Below, one piece after another: positions 1 to 7,322 of a stretch of DNA of 15,893 bases. The notes beneath the pieces are model-generated. The model saw nothing but the letters and a program-made list of their open reading frames with translations. It made no database searches and was not told the DNA's origin. Every line of letters begins with the position of its first letter. Position 1 is the first letter of the stretch. The stretch lies in contig DAOTWB010000276.1 of assembly GCA_034436235.1 (NCBI GenBank), forward strand, positions 1-15,893. Reading direction: 5' to 3'. The position numbers and the translations under genes were made by a program. This stretch comes from CP2-2F sp034436235. Lineage in GTDB: Bacteria; Chloroflexota; Anaerolineae; Aggregatilineales; UBA2796.

Positions 1-545
1 GTGCCTTCTGCGAAGAACAGCGCGTGGAAAGCGTCGAAGAAATGATCCCAATCCAGCAGGATGTAGGCGATCAGCGCCGATAGCAGCAGCCATGTGAACA
101 ACGCGCCGCCGCGCAAGCCGCGCCGCAGCACCGCCCGCCCTTCCGCGCTGCGCGCCAACAACGCCGCGCCAAGTGCCGTAGTGACGCTCAGCACAGCCAG
201 CGCCAGCATCGCCGCTTGAGTCACTGCTTGCACGTCCACCATATGCTGCACTTCACGCGCATTGTAGAGCGGCGTGCCATCGGCGAAGGTCAAGTTGGCG
301 AGGAAATCAGGCGGCGCGCCGTTCAGCAGGAACTGCACGGCGTACGGCGCGTAGCGCAGGCGATCCTCAAGCGTGAAGCCATATGGATCGTCGGGAAAAT
401 TCGGCAGCCGATAGGCGAGCATCAGATACGGCTCGCTCATCAGCAGGCGCACGCCGAGCAAGACGAGAAACAATGGCGTGAGCGAAGCGATCAGCGCGCT
501 CAGCAGCGCACGACCGCTCAGTTGGAAGCGTCGCATCTTGACCAT
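1..545 (-). CDS. TIGR01906/DUF1461 family integral membrane protein (3' end beyond window)
   Basis: Partial gene: 181 codons are visible before the window edge cuts it. The protein has a membrane helix at about residues 12-36, an external-looking stretch with PDDPYGFTLEDR (51-62) and YNAREVQHMVDV (94-105), then helices at about 109-131 and 147-165, followed by FHALFF (173-178). I recognise this order (a PYGFT-like segment, an E-x-x-HM-x-DV segment, then FHxxFF) as the TIGR01906/DUF1461 family of small bacterial membrane proteins, whose function is unknown; complete members are usually a little over 200 residues. The ATG at 545 is preceded by AGGG seven bases away, better than the later in-frame ATG at 536. 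The start lies 28 bases inside the preceding propeller gene, which suggests translational coupling. Family call from memory of its motifs. Confidence 0.8.
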   Translation of the reverse strand, partial: MVKMRRFQLSGRALLSALIASLTPLFLVLLGVRLLMSEPYLMLAYRLPNFPDDPYGFTLEDRLRYAPYAVQFLLNGAPPDFLANLTFADGTPLYNAREVQHMVDVQAVTQAAMLALAVLSVTTALGAALLARSAEGRAVLRRGLRGGALFTWLLLSALIAYILLDWDHFFDAFHALFFAEG

Positions 546-2473
546 CTCACATCCCTGAATATGCCGCGATAGCCTACCACGCGCTGAACCGACGCGCCGT
601 TCGCGTTGACGATCTCCAGCGTGACCTCGCCTTGATTGACCGATTGTGTGAAAGCTAAATAGACGCCATCGGCTGACCAGAGCGGATCGCCTAAGCCGCT
701 CAGCCCTGTGCGCACCAGATGCCACGTGCCGTCTGCTTTGGCGATATAGAGCCGTTCATCGCCTTGCGCGCCGACCTTCAGAGCGAGCCACGCGCCGTTC
801 GGCGCAGGAAACGCCTGTGGATACGGCGACCGAACGATGAAACTGCCTTCAAGATAAGGATACATATCGCTCTGCACAGGCGTCCTGCCATCATCCGTCA
901 GGCTGTGCGCGAAGACCGTCTCGCCGTTCGGCTTGTGCCGATTCACACCGAAGGTCTTGCCGCGGCGCCACCAGAACTGAATGTCGTTGCCTTGCCACAG
1001 CGCCGTGCCGATCGTGTCTTTGTCGGCAGCCAACACGCGCAGCTCGCCCGTCTTCGGCATGAACAGCTCCGCGCTGTAGGTCGGCTCGCCTTGCGCGTTG
1101 CCGCGCACTGCCACGAAGAACAGTCCCGCGCTGCCCGCCAACCAACGCAGATCGCGCGCATCCCACAAGCCTTCGCTGAGCGTCTGCGTCGCGCCTGTCT
1201 CAGCATTCACCACTGTCAGGCGCACGGCGCGCTGCGCGCCTCGTCCCGTCGCCCAGACGAGCGCCGCGTACGTGCCATCTGGCGACCAGTACGGATTGCC
1301 GACATCGTCCGCCGCCTCGGCTAACATGCTGCGCGCGCTGCCGTCCAGATGCATCAGCGCCACATGGCGCTTGCGCGCCGCTTCCCAAGTCACGATGACC
1401 TGCTGCGCGCCGCGCGGCGAGAAGTACGGTCGCTTGACAACGTTTGGCACAATGGTGCGATAGCTGCGTTCCGCGATGCGATAAGCGACCCAATGCCATT
1501 CCAATGGACTTTCGCCGGCGTCTTGTAGGTAGTAAAGCGTCTCGCCATCTTCTGACCAATACACGAGCGGCAGTGAGAGTCCGTCGCCGCGCTGCGCCAG
1601 ACGCGCCACAGCGCGCCAGTTGCCGTCGGAATCGACGACCACGACCTGCCAGCGCGGAAAGACCTGTGTGTAGAAAGCCAGATAACGTCCATGCGGCGAC
1701 CATTGCACAGCGCTGTGGCTGACGAGCGTCTCCAGCGGATAGCTGATGTGCGCGCCCGTTAGATCGACCATGTGCAGCTGCGCATGGCTGCCGTTCTCGT
1801 GACTCACGAAAGCGAAACGCCGCGCTTCAGAGTCGGGCAGCCAAAAACTGAACATGCCGTCTATGGCGAGCGTGTGAAGGCGCTCATCGTAGGCAGACCA
1901 AATGGCGAGCGATGGCACGGCGCGAGCGCCGTATCGCCTGACCAAGAGCGCGCGTCCGTTTGGCGACCATTCCCAATCGTCGCCGCCATCGGCGATCACG
2001 ACGCGGCGCAGCGACGGCGCGCCTGACTCATCAGCTTCTAAATTGACGAGCGTCAACCTGAGCGGCTGTTGATCGCCAAAGCGCTCTGTGTAGACTAGCC
2101 AGCGCTCATCAGGCGACCAAAAAGCGTGCTGTAGGACGCTGTCGAGCGCGAGCGCGAACGTCTGCGCATCGGCAACTCGTTCAAGGATCAGCTGCTGCGC
2201 GTTAGGCAGGTAGAGCGCCCATGCTCGGCTGCGCGCGAACGCAGAACGCTCAGCGCGCGCAGGCGTAATGCGCATGGGCAGCGCGACGCCTGACGCAATG
2301 TCCAACAGATAGCGGTCTCGGTAGCTTGTGAAGGCGAGGCAGCCGTAGTCCTGGCGTGAGCGTCCTGCGCTGATGGCGATGAAGAGCGCTTGGCTCAGCA
2401 CAACAGCCAGAGTGCCTATCATGAGCGGCGTGCGCAACCGCCGCAGCCGATATCGCGCAGATCGCTCACTCAC
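518..2473 (-). CDS. Exported/membrane-anchored WD40-like (PD40) beta-propeller protein B
   Basis: Probably a 651-residue envelope protein of unknown function. An Arg-rich start is followed by one hydrophobic segment (about residues 18-36), consistent with a signal anchor or signal peptide. The rest is built of TolB-like propeller blades marked by W-S-P-D-G variants: FWSPDERWLVY, EWSPNGRALLV, QWSPHGRYLAF, YWSEDGETLYY, YWSPDGTYAAL, LWSADGVYLAF. The count fits one large or two ordinary propellers. The GTG start at 2473 overlaps the stop of the upstream paralogue by 8 bases (GTGAGTGA), which favours coupled initiation. A later ATG at 2422 would give 634 residues and keep the hydrophobic segment. 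The reading frame stays open upstream to 2563, but that stretch lies inside the preceding gene and is not protein-like. Its C-terminal end resembles that of its neighbour (PLWSADG ... SVN ... W-x-RC), so the pair arose by duplication. No enzyme motif is seen; ligand sensing or protein binding at the cell surface is inference. Confidence 0.8.
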   Translation of the reverse strand: MSERSARYRLRRLRTPLMIGTLAVVLSQALFIAISAGRSRQDYGCLAFTSYRDRYLLDIASGVALPMRITPARAERSAFARSRAWALYLPNAQQLILERVADAQTFALALDSVLQHAFWSPDERWLVYTERFGDQQPLRLTLVNLEADESGAPSLRRVVIADGGDDWEWSPNGRALLVRRYGARAVPSLAIWSAYDERLHTLAIDGMFSFWLPDSEARRFAFVSHENGSHAQLHMVDLTGAHISYPLETLVSHSAVQWSPHGRYLAFYTQVFPRWQVVVVDSDGNWRAVARLAQRGDGLSLPLVYWSEDGETLYYLQDAGESPLEWHWVAYRIAERSYRTIVPNVVKRPYFSPRGAQQVIVTWEAARKRHVALMHLDGSARSMLAEAADDVGNPYWSPDGTYAALVWATGRGAQRAVRLTVVNAETGATQTLSEGLWDARDLRWLAGSAGLFFVAVRGNAQGEPTYSAELFMPKTGELRVLAADKDTIGTALWQGNDIQFWWRRGKTFGVNRHKPNGETVFAHSLTDDGRTPVQSDMYPYLEGSFIVRSPYPQAFPAPNGAWLALKVGAQGDERLYIAKADGTWHLVRTGLSGLGDPLWSADGVYLAFTQSVNQGEVTLEIVNANGASVQRVVGYRGIFRDVRWSRCDASN

Positions 2474-4466
2474 AGCGCGTCCAAAGCGCCTCGCTGACCG
2501 AGCGCAGCGGCACTTGCGGATAAGTGTACAGCAGGTCGCCTGCGCTGTTGTAGACTTCCACACTGAACATGCCGAACAGTCCTGAGTTGTTCACGCTGAC
2601 GAACACGGCGAAGCGCTCGCCATCAGCCGACCAGAGCGGCGGCGGCATCGGCTGTTTGCCCGTCCAAAGGACGCGCCCTGCGCCGTCATCGCCTTCGGAC
2701 GCCACTTGCAGCGTCCAGTTGCCGCTCGCTCGCACAAGCATCGCCGCGTGCCTTCCATTCGGCGAGCGCGCCAAGTGTGGCGTCTCAATGCTGCCGCTCG
2801 GCGAGTGATAGCGATAACGCCGCACACCATCGAGTGTATAGCCGTCCACGCCGCCGCGCTGCCTATCCAGCCACCAGAATTGCAGCGTCTGCCCAACTAC
2901 ATCGTAAGTGAGCGTCTGCGCTTTGGTCAGGTTGCGCGCTAATGTGCGCCGCACGCCTGTGTTTAGGTCTAGCACTTCAACGCCATAGCGCGTCAACGCC
3001 ATGTAAGTGTAAGCGAGCTTGCCGCTGAACTGACCGCCTTCGCGCAGCCACAACACCTGATCGAACGCGAATTCTTCCGCGCTGATCGTCTGCAAGCCAC
3101 TGCCGTCAGTGCGCGCCCATGTGATGTAGTGATCGACTCGCAAGAAGTCGCGGCGTTGCCATTTGATCAGCGCTAACGCGCCATCCGGCGACCATAAGAC
3201 GTTCTCGACGTCTGTCGCGCCGCGCACAAGCGGCACGCGATCTGTGCCGTCAAAATTCATCAAATCCACATCTATCTCGCCGCGTCCGTTCAGAAATGGC
3301 ACAGCGGCACGGCGCGTCGGACGGGCGCTGTTCTCAATCGCCCACAAGAAATCGTTCTGCGGCGCCAACATCACACGCTCTACCAATACTTCGCTCTCGC
3401 CCGTGGCAAGGCGGAACGCCACGAGGTCGCGTCCGCCGCGCCGCTCGCGGAAGTAAGCGAGCGTGCTGCTATCGGCGCTCCATGCGGCGCTGGCAGGGAA
3501 GAGCAAACGTCCGCCTTGCGTGAACTGCGCGATTTGGCGCGGCTGAAAGCTGCGCGGCGCGATCGCGTAGACGATCAACTGCCAATTCAAATTCTGATCG
3601 TTATAGCGCAAGGCGAGATAGTTGCCGTCAGGCGACCAAAACAGGCGCGCATTGCGTAGGAAAGGCATCTCAAGGCTGAGTTCCTCGCCGCCGTAGATCG
3701 GCGAATCGAGCAGGGAGACAACCAAGCGCGTGCGCCCGACCTGATCTGTGCGCAGGTAAGCGTGCCGCTGACCGCGCTCTGACCACACAGCGCTCTCAAC
3801 GTACGGCAAAATCGAGATGAGCGGAAAGGTCTTCGCGCGCAACGTGCTTGTCTCATAATACGTCAGAACGCGCCCGAAGACTTCAGTTGTGCCGACTGCG
3901 AAATACGCGCCGTCAGCGCTCCAGCCGAAGAAAGCGATCTCGTTCGCACGCGGCGTGTTCAAACGAACCACAGTTGCGCCGTCGCCATTGGCGCGCGCCA
4001 GACCGAAATGCGGCGCGTTGTTCGCGTCGCGATACAGATACAGCAAATGCGCACCATCAGGCGACCACGACACAGCGTTGATGACGGCATCGCTGACCAT
4101 CGGTCGCGCCATGTGTGGCGCGACAGTGCCGCTGTTCGGCTGCACGTAGAGCGTGAAGCGCCGCGTCAGGCTGCGATCGGGCAGCGTGTAAGCGTAGTGG
4201 CGTCCATCAGGCGATGTCCAAGCGTTGTGCGGCGCGTAGCTGAACGGATCGGTCAGCGGACGCGCGTCAGCGGTCAAGATGCCGTTGTTGAAGTCCAGCA
4301 GCCAATCGCGCGCAGGCATATCGCCGCCGATGCGCAAGCACGCGAAGACGCTCGGCGCGTTGCGCGCCGCCAACGCCGTGCCGCCGAACAGGACGCTCAC
4401 CAACAGGCATAGCGCCAGTCCGATGCGCCAGAACGGACGGAAATTGATGTGGTAAGATAGTTGCAT
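2466..4466 (-). CDS. Secreted WD40-like (PD40) beta-propeller protein A
   Basis: A 666-residue exported protein of unknown function. Residues 1-36 form a clear signal peptide: basic start, hydrophobic core LALCLLVSVLF, and an Ala-x-Ala end near 33-36. About ten blade motifs follow, such as SWSPDGAHLLY, GWSADGAYFAV, FWSPDGNYLAL, AWSADSSTLAY, LWSPDGALALI, RSPNGRHAAML and LWSADGERFAV, as in the TolB-like/PD40 propeller repeats. The reading frame continues upstream to 4721, but that part lies inside the methyltransferase gene and has shadow-like composition; the ATG at 4466 puts the signal peptide at the N terminus and has a weak AAGAG 5' of it. It sits 74 bases after the methyltransferase gene with no visible terminator, so it is probably read through from the infC promoter. 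It is the first of two tandem paralogues. TolB itself is unlikely because no Tol-Pal partners are nearby. Confidence 0.82.
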   Translation of the reverse strand: MQLSYHINFRPFWRIGLALCLLVSVLFGGTALAARNAPSVFACLRIGGDMPARDWLLDFNNGILTADARPLTDPFSYAPHNAWTSPDGRHYAYTLPDRSLTRRFTLYVQPNSGTVAPHMARPMVSDAVINAVSWSPDGAHLLYLYRDANNAPHFGLARANGDGATVVRLNTPRANEIAFFGWSADGAYFAVGTTEVFGRVLTYYETSTLRAKTFPLISILPYVESAVWSERGQRHAYLRTDQVGRTRLVVSLLDSPIYGGEELSLEMPFLRNARLFWSPDGNYLALRYNDQNLNWQLIVYAIAPRSFQPRQIAQFTQGGRLLFPASAAWSADSSTLAYFRERRGGRDLVAFRLATGESEVLVERVMLAPQNDFLWAIENSARPTRRAAVPFLNGRGEIDVDLMNFDGTDRVPLVRGATDVENVLWSPDGALALIKWQRRDFLRVDHYITWARTDGSGLQTISAEEFAFDQVLWLREGGQFSGKLAYTYMALTRYGVEVLDLNTGVRRTLARNLTKAQTLTYDVVGQTLQFWWLDRQRGGVDGYTLDGVRRYRYHSPSGSIETPHLARSPNGRHAAMLVRASGNWTLQVASEGDDGAGRVLWTGKQPMPPPLWSADGERFAVFVSVNNSGLFGMFSVEVYNSAGDLLYTYPQVPLRSVSEALWTRCE

Positions 4467-4540
4467 GCTCTTGAGATCGCCATACTCAGCACTGATCCTG
4501 ATTGTAGCACAGCGCGGCGCGCTTGAGGATGAAGGTAGGC

Positions 4541-5332
4541 TTAGCCGAGCCTGCGCTGACGGCGCGCTTCGAACAAGATGACGGCTGCTGCCGCCGCTGC
4601 ATTCAAGGACTCGGCAGCGCGCGCCATTGGAATGGCGATCGCCTGCGTTGCGTGTTGGCGCGCGGCATCCGTCGCGCCGTGCGCTTCGCTGCCGATGATC
4701 AACGCGGCAGGCTGCCGCCAATCCACAGCGTCGTATGGCAAGCGCGCTGATGCATCGGCAAGGTAGAACGGCAACTCAGCGAACTCAGCCGCGATTTGCG
4801 TCCAAGTGCTATGTTTGAGCGGCAGGCGAAAATGTGCGCCCATCGCAGCGCGCAGCGCCTTTGGATTGAACGGATCGGCGCAGTTCGGCAAGAGCAAGAC
4901 GCCGTCTGCGCCTGCGGCAGCCGCGCTGCGCAGCAGCGTGCCGAGATTGCCCGCCTCTGAGACGCCGTCTAAGGCGAGCAGCAGCGTCGGTTGGCTTGGA
5001 AATGGCAGCTCAGGCAGCGGCAGCACGGCGAGGATGCCTTGTGGCGTCTGTGTGGCAGCCGCGTGCGCCATGACCGCTTCCGTCACAGGCAAGCACGCGA
5101 CGTTCAGCGCGCGCAGCTGTGCAAGCAGCTGTTGCGCAGCCGCGCCTTGCGCGAAAGTCTCAGTGTAGAGCGCGAACTCAGGCTGCGCGCCTGCCGCCAG
5201 CGCATCCGAGAGCAGCCGCGCGCCTTCTAGGACAAGGCGCTGCTCAGCGCGGCGCGTCTTGCTGTGCGCTTGCAGTGCGCGCACACGCTTCACACGCGGA
5301 TTTTGGATGCTTGTGATCGGCGGAACAGACAC
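4541..5332 (-). CDS. TrmH/SpoU-family RNA 2'-O-methyltransferase
   Basis: Probably transfers a methyl group from S-adenosylmethionine to a ribose 2'-OH in rRNA (or tRNA). The 263-residue length fits the family. Residues 1-100 form the RNA-binding SpoU_sub_bind-like domain, beginning with the usual ITSIQNPRVKRVRAL. The SPOUT knot domain shows motif 1 EAGNLGTLLR (126-135, with Asn129 and Arg135), motif 2 IIGSEAHG (212-219, Glu216) and motif 3 IPMARAAESLNAAAAAA (234-250, Asn244). Motif 1 has EA where many members have DP. The start is GTG at 5332, shortly after AGG. It lies 32 bases behind rplT; a methyltransferase of this family next to infC-rpmI-rplT is a recurring arrangement and fits a role in ribosome maturation. 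The exact nucleotide target cannot be told from sequence, so no symbol is given. Confidence 0.9.
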   Translation of the reverse strand: MSVPPITSIQNPRVKRVRALQAHSKTRRAEQRLVLEGARLLSDALAAGAQPEFALYTETFAQGAAAQQLLAQLRALNVACLPVTEAVMAHAAATQTPQGILAVLPLPELPFPSQPTLLLALDGVSEAGNLGTLLRSAAAAGADGVLLLPNCADPFNPKALRAAMGAHFRLPLKHSTWTQIAAEFAELPFYLADASARLPYDAVDWRQPAALIIGSEAHGATDAARQHATQAIAIPMARAAESLNAAAAAAVILFEARRQRRLG

Positions 5333-5364
5333 CAGCCTAAGGCGATCTGTGCGCGCAATTCAGA

Positions 5365-5715
5365 TCAAGCGCCTTGTGCAGCGCTGACGATGGCGCTGAA
5401 CGTTGCGGCGTCGCGCACGGCGATATCCGCCAGCATCTTGCGATCCAGCTCAATATTTGCGCGCTTCAGCGCATTGATGAAACGGCTGTACTTGATGCCG
5501 TTGGCGCGCGCCGCTGCGTTGATGCGCGTGATCCACAGCTGGCGCAGCTGACGGCGACGCTGACGACGGTCGCGGTAGGCATACCACAGGCTCTTCATCA
5601 TCGCCTCGTTAGCGCGGCGGAAGAGCAAGTGCTTGCTGCCGCGCTGACCTTTGGTCAGCTTCAAGATTTTCTTATGGCTGCGGCGCGTTACGTAGCCGCC
5701 TTTGGTGCGAGACAT
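5365..5715 (-). CDS. rplT: 50S ribosomal protein L20
   Basis: L20, an early-assembling 23S rRNA-binding protein of the large subunit. The 116-residue length is standard. The N-terminal arm is rich in Arg/Lys, with HKKILKLTKGQRGSKHLLFRRANEA, and the globular part has DRRQRRRQLRQLWITRINAAAR and GIKYSRFINALKRANIELDRKMLADIA, all diagnostic of L20. The ATG at 5715 follows a strong GAGGAG. It lies 32 bases after rpmI in the conserved order infC-rpmI-rplT. In well-studied bacteria L20 represses its own operon by binding mRNA; whether that happens here is not shown, although a hairpin stands in front of rpmI. Confidence 0.98.
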   Translation of the reverse strand: MSRTKGGYVTRRSHKKILKLTKGQRGSKHLLFRRANEAMMKSLWYAYRDRRQRRRQLRQLWITRINAAARANGIKYSRFINALKRANIELDRKMLADIAVRDAATFSAIVSAAQGA

Positions 5716-5747
5716 GCTCGGAACTCCTCAATGTGTGGTGAATTCGC

Positions 5748-5984
5748 TCAGCCGCGCGGCGGATTCGCCTTGTGACGGCTGAGATACGGCGCAAGGCGAT
5801 GCACTCTGCGCACATCAGCTTTGGCGACGGCGATCATGCGCTGGAAAAGACGCTTAGTACGCTTGGCAGTGCGGCGGCGCAAATGGCTTTTGCCGCCTTT
5901 GGTGCGCAAGAGCAAGCCTGAGCCTGTCACGCGGAAGCGCTTGGCAGTGGCTTTGTGCGTCTTGAGCTTATATTTTCTTGCCAC
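5748..5984 (-). CDS. rpmI: 50S ribosomal protein L35
   Basis: L35, a small basic large-subunit protein. The body YKLKTHKATAKRFRVTGSG followed by LRTKGGKSHLRRRTAKRTKRLFQ and a final RLAPYL is typical. The start is GTG at 5984, chosen because the family begins just before K-x-KTHK and because AGGAG and GAGG stand upstream. The ATG at 6038 would add 18 residues unlike any L35 and would cover the hairpin at 6008-6030. At 78 residues it is slightly longer than the usual 64-66, mainly from a short basic tail (SRHKANPPRG). Confidence 0.95.
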   Translation of the reverse strand: MARKYKLKTHKATAKRFRVTGSGLLLRTKGGKSHLRRRTAKRTKRLFQRMIAVAKADVRRVHRLAPYLSRHKANPPRG

Positions 5985-6007
5985 AGTCCTCAACTCCTGA
6001 ACAACAC

Positions 6008-6030
6008 AGCACCGCAGGAAATGCGGTGCT
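6008..6030 (-). promoter_or_regulatory. Hairpin in the infC-rpmI spacer
   Basis: A perfect 9-bp inverted repeat (AGCACCGCA / TGCGGTGCT) with a 5-base loop lies between the infC stop and the rpmI ribosome-binding site. In the transcript there is no U-run after it, so it is unlikely to be an intrinsic terminator. A role as an operator for L20 or L35, an RNA processing site or an mRNA-stabilising element is inference. Confidence 0.5.
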
Positions 6031-6067
6031 TCGCTCACACAATCTCAATCGGCAGTCTGCAGCGCGT

Positions 6068-6619
6068 TTATTGCTGCTTCTTCTTCTCTTTGGCGGTCAG
6101 CGGCGCCAGCACCATCAGCATTGAGCGACCTTCCATCATCGGCGGCTGCTCCACTTGTGCCACGTCTTGCAGCGCTTCGACCACAGTGTCCATCATTTTG
6201 CGTCCCAGCTCAGGATAAGTGATCTCGCGCCCGACGAACTTGACGCGCACGCGCACCTTCATGCCTTCGCTCAGCCAGCGACGCGCGTCCTTGATCTTGA
6301 AGCCGAGATGAAATTCGTTGATCTTCAATTGAAGCTGAATTTCTTTGACTTCAATGACCTTCTGCGCCTTGCGCGCCTCGCGTTCCTTTTTAGAGCGCTC
6401 GTAGAGAAACTTGCTGTAATCCATCACGCGGCAGACAGGCGGATCGTCATTTGGCGCCACTTCCACCAAATCCAAGCCGCGCTCGCGAGCGATCTCAAGC
6501 GCTTCGCGGAACGTCTTCACGCCTAGATTTTCGCTCTTGCCGTTCTCGCCTTGCACCACAAGGCGCACACGGCTCACACCGCGAATTTGCTCGTTGACGC
6601 GATACTCTTCGCTGCTGAT
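6068..6619 (-). CDS. infC: Translation initiation factor IF-3, with a rare AUC start codon
   Basis: IF-3 binds the 30S subunit, prevents premature 50S joining and checks start-codon pairing. The N domain shows YRVNEQIR (6-13), LGVKTFREALEIARERGLDLVEVAP and PPVCRVMDYSKFLYE. The C domain shows KVIEVKEIQLQ, RVRVKFVGREITYPELG and GRSMLMVLAP, all family signatures. The first ordinary start codon is GTG at 6577, but that would remove the conserved YRVNEQIR. Upstream in the same frame there is no ATG, GTG or TTG before the stop at 6695-6697; the best candidate is ATC at 6619, eight bases after AAGG, giving 183 residues, the normal length. IF-3 genes are known for AUU/AUC/AUA starts, which allow the factor to repress its own synthesis by rejecting non-standard start codons. 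First gene of the operon. Confidence 0.93.
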   Translation of the reverse strand: MSSEEYRVNEQIRGVSRVRLVVQGENGKSENLGVKTFREALEIARERGLDLVEVAPNDDPPVCRVMDYSKFLYERSKKEREARKAQKVIEVKEIQLQLKINEFHLGFKIKDARRWLSEGMKVRVRVKFVGREITYPELGRKMMDTVVEALQDVAQVEQPPMMEGRSMLMVLAPLTAKEKKKQQ

Positions 6620-6627
6620 ACTGACTA

Positions 6628-6631
6628 CCTT
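6628..6631 (-). promoter_or_regulatory. Ribosome-binding site that decides the infC start
   Basis: AAGG on the minus strand, with an eight-base spacer (TAGTCAGT) before the ATC proposed as the infC start. No comparable purine-rich site stands in front of the GTG at 6577, which supports the longer protein. Confidence 0.6.
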
Positions 6632-6691
6632 AACCTTTCCTGAGCAACTGCCAATATGCCAGATGGCGCTCGCGCGCCGCTGCGTGCGTTT

Positions 6692-6720
6692 ATCTTAACA
6701 TACGGCAGGAGCTGAGTCAA
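6692..6720 (-). promoter_or_regulatory. Sigma-70-type promoter of the infC operon
   Basis: On the minus strand, TTGACT (6715-6720, five of six matches to the -35 consensus) is followed after exactly 17 bases by TAAGAT (6692-6697, four of six to the -10 consensus). Transcription would start near 6685 and leave a leader of about 65 bases before the ATC start. It lies in the gap after the HNH gene, so the operon has its own promoter. Confidence 0.65.
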
Positions 6721-6743
6721 CAGCGAATGCGCGCTCGGAATGC

Positions 6744-7322
6744 CTATTCGCGCCACTCAATGTGACCGTTGATCCCAAATTGCTCGTAAGTTGCCAAAAT
6801 CTGCCGGCAAAAAGCCATCATGTGCTGATCGCCGAGCGCTTGTGCGCGGCGATAGATACGTATGAAGAAACGCTTGGCTGACTCAGTCTGACTGTAGTTT
6901 TTCTTCAGGAAGTTGTGCCTTGAGCAGAGCGTCTGACCGTTTTCAAGTGTAGCGCGTCCGCCGCGATCCTTCGGCACGATGTGATCGGCGTGTATTTCGA
7001 CGCCATCGGCGCGCCCTAAACCACATATCACACAACGGTAGCCATCGCGCCTGAAAATTGCCTCGCGCACCTCAGGCGTGAAATCCTCAAGTTGGCGCTG
7101 ATGTGCCAGCTCAGGATCGTAGCGATACACGCCTTTCGCAACCTTGATCAAGAAGCCTTGCTGATGCAACTTGCGAATGGCGCGGTCAGGATCGCGGAAA
7201 ACGTTGCCCGTCAGCCGCGTGTATTCAGCCGTAGCCCAGTCTACGATTTCAGGATGTGGAATATCGCGATTAGGATTCTGCTCAAAGTATTGCTTGATCA
7301 GATCAGCTTGTCTTGGCGCCAT
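6744..7322 (-). CDS. HNH endonuclease with N-terminal winged-helix region (restriction enzyme of an R-M pair)
   Basis: A 192-residue protein likely to cut DNA at the site protected by the adjacent methyltransferase. Residues 1-70 look like a helix-rich winged-helix DNA-binding region ending in FLIKVAKGVYRYDP. The beta-beta-alpha-metal nuclease follows: CVIC (97-100), HADH (111-114, His114 as the expected catalytic base), Asn128, then LCSRHN (132-137), so the zinc site would be Cys97, Cys100, Cys133 and His136. The ATG at 7322 follows AGAG and overlaps the methyltransferase end by 25 bases. A TTG at 7355 would add 11 residues and overlap by 58; the ATG is preferred but not proven. Overlap with a DNA methyltransferase gene on the same strand makes a restriction role more likely than homing or repair. 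The recognition sequence cannot be inferred. Confidence 0.82.
   Translation of the reverse strand: MAPRQADLIKQYFEQNPNRDIPHPEIVDWATAEYTRLTGNVFRDPDRAIRKLHQQGFLIKVAKGVYRYDPELAHQRQLEDFTPEVREAIFRRDGYRCVICGLGRADGVEIHADHIVPKDRGGRATLENGQTLCSRHNFLKKNYSQTESAKRFFIRIYRRAQALGDQHMMAFCRQILATYEQFGINGHIEWRE

Noticed and set aside
719..1324. 201-residue plus-strand open frame inside propeller B
   Set aside because: Composition is Arg/Ala-rich, and the opposite strand carries clear repeated blade motifs.
518..4466. Recurring GGCGACCA-like words on the plus strand, at first looking like a dispersed DNA repeat
   Set aside because: They are the antisense of Trp-Ser-Pro-Asp-Gly codons in successive propeller blades, so the protein repeat explains them.
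6008..6030. Hairpin read as an intrinsic terminator of infC
   Set aside because: No U-run follows the stem in the transcript, and rpmI and rplT must be expressed; a regulatory reading is kept instead.
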